Below are positions 45,406 to 53,314 of a DNA stretch of 64,000 nt, one piece after another. The notes below the pieces were generated by a model, which was not told where the DNA came from, did no database searches, and worked only from the letters and a program-made list of their open reading frames with translations. Position 1 is the first letter of the stretch. Each line of letters begins with the position of its first letter. The DNA is from Antarctobacter aquimaris (GTDB lineage Bacteria; Pseudomonadota; Alphaproteobacteria; Rhodobacterales; Rhodobacteraceae), in assembly GCF_900184945.1 (NCBI RefSeq), contig NZ_FXYF01000005.1:281019-345018 (forward strand), in the 5' to 3' direction. The translations under genes were made by a program, and so were the position numbers.

Positions 45406-46916
45406 TCTGCTGGAACCTCGCTGGATTTCCGTTTGCGCCGCCGCTCGAACCAGATCGGCAGGACCAGCGACGCGACAAGCGCCACCCACAGCACGTTGCC
45501 GATGTTCGACGAGAACAGGGTCATGATGTCCCCGTCCGATTTCTTGAGCGCGCGCAGGAAATAGGTTTCCAGGAGCGGGCCCAGGATCACGCCGATCAGG
45601 ATCGCCGCGACGTGGTAGCCGGTGCGCCGCGCGATGTAGCCCAGCACGCCGAAGGCCAGCGCCAGGTACATGTCGAACATGTATTCACGCGGGACAAAGG
45701 CGCCGACCAGCGTGAACGAGATGATCAGCGGCGCCAGGTAGATCGTGGGGATCGTCGTGACGTGGCTCATGTAGCGGCTGAGCGGCAGGATGGTCAGCAT
45801 CATCAGCATGTAGGCGACCGCCATGGCCATGAACATGCCATAGCCGACCTTGGGCTGGCTTTCGAACAGCGACGGGCCAAAGCTGACGCCGTGGTACTGC
45901 ATCACCACCAGCATGATCGCCGCCGTGGCGCCGCCCGGGATGCCCAGCACCAGCAGCGGCACCAGCGTGCCGGAGGTGACGCCATTGTTGGCGGACTCCG
46001 GGGCGATCAGCCCTTCGGGATGGCCGGTGCCGTATTTCTCGGGCGTCTTGGAAAAGGCGCGCGACTGCTGGTAGGCGACAAAGCTGGCGATCGAGGCGCC
46101 CGCGCCGGGGATGACGCCGATCACCAGGCCGATCAGGCTGGTCCAGACGATGTGCCACCAGCGGCTGAGCGCGATGCGGACGCCTTCGAAGGTGTCGTGC
46201 CAGTTGGGTTTCTTGGGCTCGGCGTCGTCCGAGATGATCACCTTCTTCTCGATGATGATGAAGGCTTCGGAGACCGCGAACAGACCGACCAGCGCCGGGA
46301 TCAGCGGCACACCGTCATACAGTTCGAGAAAGCCGAATGTGCCGCGCGGCGTGGCATAGACCACGTCCGTGCCGATGGCGCCGATCATCAGGCCGAGGAA
46401 ACCGGCGATCAGCCCCTTGAGCATGTCCTGCGCCGCGATGGAGGCGATCAGCGAGATGCCGAACAGCATGACGACGATCATCTCGACCGAGTGCATGTAG
46501 AACCCGACGCGCGCCAGCCACGGCATGGTGATCAGCGCGATGATGGTGGTCAGCAGGCCGCCCAGCGCCGAGGCGACAAAGGAGATCGCCAGCGCCTGCT
46601 GGCCCTTGCCCTGCTTGGCCATCGGGTAGCCGTCCAGCGGCGTCGCCGCCGCGCCCGCCGTGCCGGGGATGTTGACCAGGATCGCCGGGATGCCGGCCCC
46701 CATGCGCGCCGCGCAATAGAGCGTGATCATGAAGATCAGCCCGGTTTGCAGGTCCATGGCCAGCGTCAGCGGCATCAGGATGATGATCGTGTTGGCCGCC
46801 GAAAAACCGGGGATGCCCCCGACCACGAGGCCGAGGAAGATCGTGGGGACGATGACCCACCAATGCTGGATGGTTTCGATGAAAACCTCGAGCAGGATCG
46901 CCGACGTGTCACCCAT
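45402..46916 (-). CDS. tctA: Tripartite tricarboxylate transporter large permease TctA (copy 2)
   Basis: A 504-aa, roughly 12-TM permease with TctA signatures IPGFSAANTIIILMPLTL, ARMGAGIPAILVNIPGTAGA and GVIPGAGASIASFVAYQ. It overlaps tctB by 8 bp and the LVIVD gene by 4 bp. Sequence blocks differ clearly from copy 1, so this is a separate system and not a recent duplicate. Confidence 0.93.
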   Translation of the reverse strand: MGDTSAILLEVFIETIQHWWVIVPTIFLGLVVGGIPGFSAANTIIILMPLTLAMDLQTGLIFMITLYCAARMGAGIPAILVNIPGTAGAAATPLDGYPMAKQGKGQQALAISFVASALGGLLTTIIALITMPWLARVGFYMHSVEMIVVMLFGISLIASIAAQDMLKGLIAGFLGLMIGAIGTDVVYATPRGTFGFLELYDGVPLIPALVGLFAVSEAFIIIEKKVIISDDAEPKKPNWHDTFEGVRIALSRWWHIVWTSLIGLVIGVIPGAGASIASFVAYQQSRAFSKTPEKYGTGHPEGLIAPESANNGVTSGTLVPLLVLGIPGGATAAIMLVVMQYHGVSFGPSLFESQPKVGYGMFMAMAVAYMLMMLTILPLSRYMSHVTTIPTIYLAPLIISFTLVGAFVPREYMFDMYLALAFGVLGYIARRTGYHVAAILIGVILGPLLETYFLRALKKSDGDIMTLFSSNIGNVLWVALVASLVLPIWFERRRKRKSSEVPAE

Positions 46917-47421
46917 TGGCCAGCACCGCCTTCATGGTGGTTTCGAACCAGCCGCGCGGGAACCGCGTGTCAAATGCCCAGATGAACAGCGCCCAGCCGG
47001 TCAGCGCGATCACCGCCGACAGCCCGGTGATGAAACCGAGGTTCCGGAAGCGCGACAGGATCGCCATGCTGGAAACCATGAACAGGAAGGTGGTCAGGGT
47101 GAATCCCAGCCAATCAACCAGCACGCAAAAGAGCACCGTAACGATCAGCAGCCCGATCCGCCCGGACCGGAGGTCTTCGTAGGTGAACAGGTTGCCCACC
47201 CCCAGCGTCCCCTCGCCGGCGCGCATCCACAGGACACAGCGCAGCACGAACAGCAGGCAGAAGAAGATCAGCAGCCCGCCCAGCAGGAAGGCGCTGACCT
47301 GCGCGGTCCAGGGTGAATTCCAGATGGTGCTGAAGAAGTAGAGGGTGAACCCGATCCCGAGGATCGGTATCACCAGCTCGCCACCCAATTGCCTGGGCGG
47401 CCTCGAGTTGTCGTCGGCCAT
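46909..47421 (-). CDS. tctB: Tripartite tricarboxylate transporter small subunit TctB (copy 2)
   Basis: A 170-aa membrane protein with four hydrophobic segments. The ATG at 47421 follows GAGG. It is recognised mainly from position between tctC and tctA and from the four-helix pattern, since TctB proteins are poorly conserved. It overlaps tctA by 8 bp. Confidence 0.82.
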   Translation of the reverse strand: MADDNSRPPRQLGGELVIPILGIGFTLYFFSTIWNSPWTAQVSAFLLGGLLIFFCLLFVLRCVLWMRAGEGTLGVGNLFTYEDLRSGRIGLLIVTVLFCVLVDWLGFTLTTFLFMVSSMAILSRFRNLGFITGLSAVIALTGWALFIWAFDTRFPRGWFETTMKAVLANG

Positions 47422-47456
47422 TTCGCGCCTCGCGGTCAGGGTCAAGCATCAGGTGC

Positions 47457-47481
47457 GGACCGGCGGGCACCCCGCCGGTCC
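47457..47481 (-). terminator. Hairpin between tctC and tctB (copy 2)
   Basis: A perfect 11-bp stem (arm GGACCGGCGGG) with a 3-nt loop begins 10 nt after the tctC stop. No U-run follows. It is equivalent in position to the hairpins after the other binding-protein genes in this window. Confidence 0.65.
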
Positions 47482-47491
47482 AGCGGCGACA

Positions 47492-48490
47492 TCAGGCGCC
47501 GGACAGCAGGGCCTTGTACCGTGCGCCCAGTTCCAGGATCGCGGCCTTTTCGGCCTCGCATTCCTCGAGCCCGGCATAGACCAGGTATTCGGGCTGGCCG
47601 CTGGAGGCGATATAGGCCTCCATCAGGCGCGGGTCCTCGTGGGTCTGCTTGAAGGTCCGGGTCAGCACCTCGAAGCGGTCCGGATGATCGTCGATGGCCT
47701 TCTGGTGGATGCCGAACGCACGGGTGGACAGCATCTCGGGCAGGTTCATGCCGAAGGCGTCGTTGATGCTGGGCGCGTTGTCCAGCGCTTCGCCGACGAT
47801 GTTGTTGCCGAACACCAGCAGCGTCTTGACCGAGTCGCCCGCCGCGATCACCGACCCCGAGGTCAGCACGGAAAAGTCGACCTCGCCGGTCACGGCGCCG
47901 GCGACGGTGCCCTTGCCGCCCTGCAACGGGATCAGGTTGAACTGCGCGCCGGTGTGTTCGCCCAGCGCCAGCAGGCCGATCGAGGCCGGGTGCGCCATGC
48001 GGCTGGTGCCGACGTTCAGCTTGCGCTTTTTCCCCTCGGAAATGATGTCGTCCATCGTCTTCAGCGGGCTTTCGGCGCCGACGAAGAGGCAGCAGGGGTC
48101 CTTGTCCACCTGGCCGAAATAGACGTAGTCGTTGATGTCGAAGGTCGGCGCCTGCATGGCCCAGTTCAGCACCTCGGGACCGATGTTGCCGAACAGCAGA
48201 TTGTAGCAGTCGGGGTCCGACTTGCCCATGTAGAGCTCATAGCCCACGCGGCCCGATGCGCCGGGATAGAAGCTGGGTTCGAACTCGGTCTTGAGGATCT
48301 CCTTCCAGACGCTGGTGAAGGCGCGGAAATTGCGGTCCGCGCCGCCGCCCTCTGCGGTCGGGATGATCACGTTGATGTTGCGTTCGGGATAGTCGGCTGC
48401 CCGCGCGATGCTGGGCATCGCCAGCGCCGCGCCGGAGGCGGCGGCGGTGGTCTTCAGGAACCGGCGGCGGTTCATCAGCGTCTTGGTCAT
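47492..48490 (-). CDS. tctC: Tripartite tricarboxylate transporter binding protein TctC (copy 2), Tat-exported
   Basis: A 332-aa binding protein. The signal peptide has a clear twin-arginine motif NRRRFLK (residues 7-13), so export is through Tat, unlike the Sec signal of copy 1. The TctC core is INVIIPTAEGGGADRNFRAF. A ribosome site GGAGGAG precedes the ATG at 48490. It is the first tct gene of the pathway operon; the ligand is presumably the substrate of the downstream molybdenum hydroxylase or a relative. Confidence 0.87.
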   Translation of the reverse strand: MTKTLMNRRRFLKTTAAASGAALAMPSIARAADYPERNINVIIPTAEGGGADRNFRAFTSVWKEILKTEFEPSFYPGASGRVGYELYMGKSDPDCYNLLFGNIGPEVLNWAMQAPTFDINDYVYFGQVDKDPCCLFVGAESPLKTMDDIISEGKKRKLNVGTSRMAHPASIGLLALGEHTGAQFNLIPLQGGKGTVAGAVTGEVDFSVLTSGSVIAAGDSVKTLLVFGNNIVGEALDNAPSINDAFGMNLPEMLSTRAFGIHQKAIDDHPDRFEVLTRTFKQTHEDPRLMEAYIASSGQPEYLVYAGLEECEAEKAAILELGARYKALLSGA

Positions 48491-48580
48491 GGTGGTCTCC
48501 TCCACGGGGTTGGTGTCTGCGCGTTGTGTGATTTGGTCCCGCGAGGCTGCGCCGTGGTCCTGCGGGTTGAAGGGTCTGGT

Positions 48581-49351
48581 TCAGCCTCCTGCCATCTGCG
48601 GAGTGGCCCACAGCGCCATGCCGCCGGCATAGATCAGCCGCGCGGCCAGCACCGTGAGGATCAGGTTCAGGGCAAACCGAAAGCGTTTCTCGTCGATCCG
48701 GGTCAGCACGTGCCGCCCCGCGACCGTGCCGAGAAAGCCGAAGACGATCAGCAGCGTGATCAGCCCGGCCCAGGCGGAAAACGCAAAGCCCAGCAGGCCA
48801 AAGGCCAGCGTCTTGAGCAGGTGCTGGATCGTCATCAGCGTCGAATGGGTCGAGACATGCGCCAGCCGGTCCAGCTTCAGCGTCTTGACGTAGGCGGCGA
48901 CAAAGGGGCCTGTGCCGCCAAAGAACATCGTCAGAAAGCTTGAGATGCCGCCCGCGACCGCGCCCGAGCGGCGCATGAAGGCGGGCGGCGTGGTCAGGAT
49001 GGACCACAGGATGAACAGGCCGACGCTGACCTGGATGACGGCCGGGTCCAGCTGCACGACGAACATGCCGCCCAGGCCCACGCCGATCAGCGCGCCGCCC
49101 AGGAAGGGCCCGACCACGGCAAGATGCAGGTATTTCAGCAGCAAGGCCGCGCGCCCGATGTTGGAGCCGAACTGCACAATGCCATGCACCGGGATGATCG
49201 CCGGCGCCGGCAGCAGGGTGGCCAGCACCGCCAGCATCACCGCGCCGCCGCCGATGCCAAAGGCCGCCGTGATGAACGAACTGGCGAAACTCACCGCGAG
49301 GATCGTCAGCGCGACCGGCCAGCCCAGACCTGCATGAAGCGCCTCCGCCAT
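48581..49351 (-). CDS. TauE/SafE-family membrane permease
   Basis: A 256-aa membrane protein with about eight hydrophobic segments. The family motifs are SFASSFITAAFGIGGGAVML near the N-terminus and SSFLTMFFGGTGPFVAAYVK in the repeat half. TauE/SafE proteins export sulfite, sulfoacetate or other small anions. It is 3 bp after the preceding gene and so in the same operon. Here it could export an anionic by-product. Confidence 0.85.
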   Translation of the reverse strand: MAEALHAGLGWPVALTILAVSFASSFITAAFGIGGGAVMLAVLATLLPAPAIIPVHGIVQFGSNIGRAALLLKYLHLAVVGPFLGGALIGVGLGGMFVVQLDPAVIQVSVGLFILWSILTTPPAFMRRSGAVAGGISSFLTMFFGGTGPFVAAYVKTLKLDRLAHVSTHSTLMTIQHLLKTLAFGLLGFAFSAWAGLITLLIVFGFLGTVAGRHVLTRIDEKRFRFALNLILTVLAARLIYAGGMALWATPQMAGG

Positions 49352-49354
49352 CCC

Positions 49355-50374
49355 TCAGGTCTCCTGCAACTCGGGGGGAAACAGGTCCTCGGGGCGCACC
49401 CGCGTGCCGCTGAGGTGCTGGTCGACCGAGTAGCGGCAGACGGCGTCCAGCTCGGCCCGGTTGGCGGCATAGCCGTAGCTCCAGTAGTCCGGGCCCAGCG
49501 CGGCCAAAGTCCGCTCCATCGAGGCATTGAGCCAGGGCAGCGACAGCCGGTTGGCATTGCCCAGCCAGACCGCGCGCAACCGCGCCAGCGCCATGTCGCG
49601 CGCCGCGACAAAACCGTCATACAGCGCGCGCGGCAGCCAGGGATGCGCCTCGGCCAAAGACCGGCGCACACCGATCAGGTGCATGATCGGGAAAAAGCCG
49701 GTGCGCGCATGGTAGTCCTGTTCGGCCTTCTCGAAGTCCGGGAACAGCCGGACGAACCGCGTATCGCCGTCCAGGAAGGCCTGCGGCGGCTTGGGCGCCA
49801 GCAGCCCGTCGATCTCGCCGGCGATCAGCAGGTCCTGCAGGGTCTGACCGTCGTCGATCGGCTCGACCTTCATACCCTCGGGCAGGTCCAGCGTCAGCCG
49901 TTCGCGCCGCACGCCCGCGTCCAGCGCGCCGGTGCGCCAGTGGATGTCGCGCGCGGCAACGCCGTAGTCGCCCGCCAGAACGCCGCGCATCCACAGCGCC
50001 GCCGTCATCTGGTATTCCGGCACGCCGATCCGGCGCCCGGCGAAATCCGCCGGTGTCGTGATCCCCGATCCGGCGCGGGCAAAGAAGCCCGAGTGCCGGA
50101 ACGCGCGGCTGACAAAGGCCGGGATCGCGACGTAGTCGCCCGTGCCGCGCGACACTTGCAGGACATAGCTGGAAATCGACATTTCGGTGATGTCGTAGGG
50201 GGCCTCTCCCACCGCCAGCGGGAACAGCCTGGAGGTGGGGGCCAGGACGCTTTGCAGGGTGACGCCGGGCACCGTCACGTCGCCGTTGTGCAGCGCCATG
50301 ACCCTATCGTGATCCCAAGTGGCGAGGGACAGCGAAAGCTGCCCCTGCCCGGTGTCCTGCGCCCCCCGCACCAT
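49355..50374 (-). CDS. 4,5-dihydroxyphthalate decarboxylase-like / solute-binding-fold protein
   Basis: A 339-aa protein of the family that includes Pht5-type 4,5-dihydroxyphthalate decarboxylase, which has a periplasmic-binding-protein-like fold: SLATWDHDRVMALHNGDV, AEYDITEMSISSY-type block (APYDITEMSISSYVLQ), and RRIGVPEYQMTAALWMRGVL. It lacks a signal peptide, which favours a cytoplasmic enzyme over a binding protein. It lies 6 bp after the FAH gene. A decarboxylase acting on an aromatic acid fits the cluster, but family members are often annotated either way. Confidence 0.65.
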   Translation of the reverse strand: MVRGAQDTGQGQLSLSLATWDHDRVMALHNGDVTVPGVTLQSVLAPTSRLFPLAVGEAPYDITEMSISSYVLQVSRGTGDYVAIPAFVSRAFRHSGFFARAGSGITTPADFAGRRIGVPEYQMTAALWMRGVLAGDYGVAARDIHWRTGALDAGVRRERLTLDLPEGMKVEPIDDGQTLQDLLIAGEIDGLLAPKPPQAFLDGDTRFVRLFPDFEKAEQDYHARTGFFPIMHLIGVRRSLAEAHPWLPRALYDGFVAARDMALARLRAVWLGNANRLSLPWLNASMERTLAALGPDYWSYGYAANRAELDAVCRYSVDQHLSGTRVRPEDLFPPELQET

Positions 50375-50380
50375 CGCCGC

Positions 50381-51067
50381 TCAGACCACCTTGACGGTCA
50401 TCGCGCCGAGGCCCTCGACCTCAAGCTCCATTACGTCGCCGCGCTGGACCGCCGCGACACCCGACGGCGTGCCCGACAGGATCACGTCCCCGGGCGCCAG
50501 TTCGAAATACTCCGACAGGTAAGAGATCATTTCCGGCACCTTCCAGATCATCTGGTTCAGGTCGCCTTCCTGCCGCAGCTCGCCGTTGACCTTCAGCGTG
50601 ATGCTGCCCTTGTCGGGATGGCCGACCGCGTCGACGGTGTGGATCGGACCCACGGGGGCCGAGCGTTCGAACGCCTTGCCGATCTCCCAGGGGCGGCCCA
50701 TCTTTTTCTGCTCGCCCTGGAGGTCGCGCCGCGTCATGTCCAGCGACAGCGCGTAGCCATAGACGTGGTCCAGCGCCGCGGCGACGGGGATGTTGGTGCC
50801 GCCGGTTTTCAGCATCACGGCGATCTCGGCCTCGTGGTGCACATCGCTCGAATGCGGCGGATAGGGGAACGCGCCCGACGGGTCGAGGTTGTCGGGGTTC
50901 TTCTGGAAAAAGAACGGCGGTTCGCGGTTGGGATCATGCCCCATCTCGATCGCGTGGGCGGCATAGTTGCGCCCGATGCAATAGACCCTGCGCACCGGGA
51001 ACCGGGCGTCCGTCCCGGCGACCGGCAGCGCCACGACGGGCGGGACCTCGATTGCGAATTCGCTCAT
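50381..51067 (-). CDS. Fumarylacetoacetate-hydrolase-family enzyme (acylpyruvase type)
   Basis: A 228-aa cytoplasmic hydrolase. Metal-binding carboxylates are visible at E79, E81 (HHEAEIAVML) and D110 (SLDMTRRDLQ). The lid and core motifs VYCIGRNYAAHAIEMG, RPWEIGKAFE and DVILSGTPSGV are present. The short length matches fumarylpyruvate hydrolase or acylpyruvase. It is the first gene of the operon, divergent from the GntR gene. Cleavage of a ring-fission product is likely. The ATG at 51067 follows GAGGAAG. Confidence 0.87.
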   Translation of the reverse strand: MSEFAIEVPPVVALPVAGTDARFPVRRVYCIGRNYAAHAIEMGHDPNREPPFFFQKNPDNLDPSGAFPYPPHSSDVHHEAEIAVMLKTGGTNIPVAAALDHVYGYALSLDMTRRDLQGEQKKMGRPWEIGKAFERSAPVGPIHTVDAVGHPDKGSITLKVNGELRQEGDLNQMIWKVPEMISYLSEYFELAPGDVILSGTPSGVAAVQRGDVMELEVEGLGAMTVKVV

Positions 51068-51189
51068 TTTCTTCCTCCACGATGCCTGACCTGACAGGCA
51101 ACACATCCGGCACCAATACGAAATCAATCGCGACCAATTCAGGAATCCGGCAGTTTATCCTTGCTGACGAGGCGATTTTTCCCGTATCT

Positions 51190-51220
51190 TTGACCAATAA
51201 GACCCTATTGGTCAACCAAT
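51190..51220. promoter_or_regulatory. GntR operator: nested inverted repeats
   Basis: A perfect 10-bp inverted repeat with arms TTGACCAATA (51190-51199) and TATTGGTCAA (51206-51215) and a 6-nt spacer. The right arm continues into a second palindrome, ATTGGT-CA-ACCAAT (51207-51220). It lies directly upstream of the GntR gene in the divergent promoter gap, the expected place for an autoregulatory operator. Confidence 0.75.
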
Positions 51221-51235
51221 GATGTGGGGCCGAGC

Positions 51236-51925
51236 GTGCTGACACTGCGCGAACAACCGGAACGGAACGGCCCGCTCGGGCAGCTGCGCGCGCTGATCGA
51301 CAGCGGCGACTATGCGCCGGGCGACCGGCTGCCGCCGGAACGCGAGCTGATCGTCAGCCTGGGCACTACGCGCGCGACCCTGCGCAAGGCGCTGGATACG
51401 CTGGAGCGCGAGGGGCTGATCTGGCGGCACGTCGGCAAGGGCACCTTCATCGCGGCGCATGGCGTGGGCAACGAACCCGTCTGCCTGGCGCAGCTGAGCA
51501 AGCGGGTCACGCCGGTCCACCTGATGCGCGCGCGCCTGTCGCTGGAGCCGGCCATCGCCCGCGAGGCGGCGATCAACGCCTCCGACGCGGCGGTCAGCCG
51601 CCTGCGGCAGGCCGGCACCAAGGCCCGCGAGGCCGCAAGCTGGGACGAGTACGAGGCGCAGGACGACCACTTTCACCGCGCCGTCGCCGAGGCGACCGAC
51701 AACCCCCTGCTGCTGACGCTGTTCGACCAGCTGAACCAGGTCCGCCGGGCGGTGGCCTGGAACAGCGTCGTGCGCACATCGGAGCGCCCGCCGCGCGATC
51801 ATTCCAGTTTCGCCGAGCACGACCAGTTGATCGCCGCCATCGCGGCGCGCGACCCGGCGGCCGCCCACGCCGCGATGCGCCAGCATCTCGGCTCGGTTTC
51901 GGCGCGGTTGTTCGGAGAGATCTAG
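51236..51925 (+). CDS. GntR-family (FadR/FCD) regulator of the adjoining catabolic operon
   Basis: A 229-aa regulator with an N-terminal winged helix (GDRLPPERELIVSLGTTR, ATLRKALDTLEREGLI) and an FCD ligand domain (QDDHFHRAVAEATDNPLL). It is divergent from the FAH-to-molybdenum-hydroxylase operon, with palindromic operators between, so it very likely controls that operon and itself. The start is uncertain: GTG at 51236 is chosen over GTG at 51224 because a short G-run lies upstream. Confidence 0.82.
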   Translation: MLTLREQPERNGPLGQLRALIDSGDYAPGDRLPPERELIVSLGTTRATLRKALDTLEREGLIWRHVGKGTFIAAHGVGNEPVCLAQLSKRVTPVHLMRARLSLEPAIAREAAINASDAAVSRLRQAGTKAREAASWDEYEAQDDHFHRAVAEATDNPLLLTLFDQLNQVRRAVAWNSVVRTSERPPRDHSSFAEHDQLIAAIAARDPAAAHAAMRQHLGSVSARLFGEI

Positions 51926-51956
51926 GCGGGCGGGCCGAACCGCCCCTCCCCCCGTG

Positions 51957-52382
51957 TCAGGGCGTCCCGACGCGCGACAGACTGCCCGTTGCCCGCGTCC
52001 CGCCGCCCTCCCAGTCAAAGCTGAGGGTCGCGTCGTCTAGAAGCGTCAGCGTGACCAGTCCGTCATTGATGCAGTTCGGCACGTCGGTCAGGATGGTTTC
52101 GCGAAACATCCGCGCCTTGCCGTCGTCCTTGAGCAGTTGCAGCACCCCGGCGCAGGGAATGGTGGCATAGTCGATGGTCGCGTCTCCGGTGGGCAGAAAG
52201 ACGATGTCGATGCTCCACTGGCTGCTGCCCTGGTCGCCCCAGCCGGTCCAGTCGCCGCTCCATGCGGCCTGCTGGAGCGCCCCACCCGGCGGCGGCGCCT
52301 CGCCAAGGCTCTGGGCCTGCAAACCGGCAGGCAGGAGGAGAAGGGCGACAAGGGCGGGCAGGCGGAAGAAACGGCGGATCAT
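51957..52382 (-). CDS. Secreted hypothetical protein
   Basis: A 141-aa protein with a signal peptide (1 to about 21, ending LQA-QS). The mature part is rich in Trp and Asp (SGDWTGWGDQGSSQWSIDIV) and has two cysteines (IPCAG, VPNCIND) that could form a disulfide. The strand-rich pattern suggests a small periplasmic beta-barrel. I do not recognise the family. The ATG at 52382 follows AAGGAC. A short inverted repeat at 51927-51944 lies between its stop and the GntR gene. Confidence 0.65.
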   Translation of the reverse strand: MIRRFFRLPALVALLLLPAGLQAQSLGEAPPPGGALQQAAWSGDWTGWGDQGSSQWSIDIVFLPTGDATIDYATIPCAGVLQLLKDDGKARMFRETILTDVPNCINDGLVTLTLLDDATLSFDWEGGGTRATGSLSRVGTP

Positions 52383-52680
52383 GGCGGGATGTCCTTTGGC
52401 ACGCCCGCCCAGCAAATCGCAGTTTGACCCGCAAGGAAAGGCTTTTGCCCCGAAGGCGCGGATCTGACCGACTTCGCCACCTTTCCGGCATACCGGGACC
52501 AGATTGACGCTGTCCCCTTGGCGCGTTTTGGCTGTGGCTTCCTGGATGGTTGTTCACCCGGAACGGGGCCAGGCTGCAATCGCCGAACCACAACCGCGGC
52601 CTTCGAGGGATGCACATCCCTCACTGTTCTGCGCGCGACAGGTCACAGTCGAGAGCTGATGGCCAGCGGCGTGGAGAGAC
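52383..52680. other. Intergenic region, no intact gene seen
   Basis: About 300 bp upstream of the secreted hypothetical protein. It must contain that gene's promoter. No convincing ORF was seen; it leads into a pentapeptide-repeat remnant. Confidence 0.4.
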
Positions 52681-52794
52681 AAGTCCCTCCGCGCAAATGG
52701 GAACCTTTTCGGCGCGAACCTGAGCGGGGCGGATTTCCGCAACACCACCCTGACCTAGGCCGATCTTGGCCGCGCCAAGCTGAGCGGCTGCCCG
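52681..52794 (+). pseudogene. Pentapeptide-repeat remnant
   Basis: The frame reads RANGNLFGANLSGADFRNTT, then a TAG at 52756-52758, then ADLGRAKLSGC. This is the A(D/N)LxG pentapeptide pattern with an in-frame stop. No start codon or ribosome site was seen. It ends against the bactofilin gene. Confidence 0.55.
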
Positions 52795-52795
52795 C

Positions 52796-53149
52796 TCAGG
52801 TACTACGGGCCGTGTTTCTCGTGCAGGTACAGTTCACATGGGCGCCGCTCTCTATGGTGAGCGTCGAGTAGGAGATTTCGCCCGACACCTGTGAACCGGC
52901 GCTCAGCGTGACGGCACCGCCCAGGATGCGCCCCTCGAACTGGCCCTTGACGACAATGATGTCGGCCCTCAGGTCGCCCACGGCGGACCCGCCGACCTCG
53001 ATGGAGATCCCGTCCGCCTCGATCGTCCCGTCCGCATGTCCGACCAGCTCGAAGTGACCGGGAATGGCGAGGTTCCCGATCAGCTTGGCGCCAGCTGCGA
53101 GGTGCGAGCGGGCGTTGCGGGAGGTTGGGCTGGTCATCGTCTGAGACAT
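52796..53149 (-). CDS. Bactofilin-like polymer-forming protein
   Basis: A 117-aa protein with the short-repeat beta-helix pattern of bactofilins: GHADGTIEADGISIEVGGSA, VKGQFEGRILGGAVTLSAGS and VSGEISYSTLTIESG. Bactofilins self-assemble into filaments that position envelope enzymes. The C-terminal tail (VNCTCTRNTARST) is unusual. The start ATG at 53149 follows GGAAAG; a second at 53137 is possible. Promoter and partners are not evident. Confidence 0.72.
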   Translation of the reverse strand: MSQTMTSPTSRNARSHLAAGAKLIGNLAIPGHFELVGHADGTIEADGISIEVGGSAVGDLRADIIVVKGQFEGRILGGAVTLSAGSQVSGEISYSTLTIESGAHVNCTCTRNTARST

Positions 53150-53314
53150 GGGTCTGCTTTCCAATCGTGTGACGCGGTCAAGGCCGTGCAAAGCCATTCC
53201 GGATTCGGTTCCGCAACAATAGGCAGGCCGGGCCGGATCAAACAGCGAAAACCGCGCCCGCGCGACAAAGGAAAATGGACCGGGATCCTTGGCCCCGGGA
53301 TCGCCCGGAGAGTG

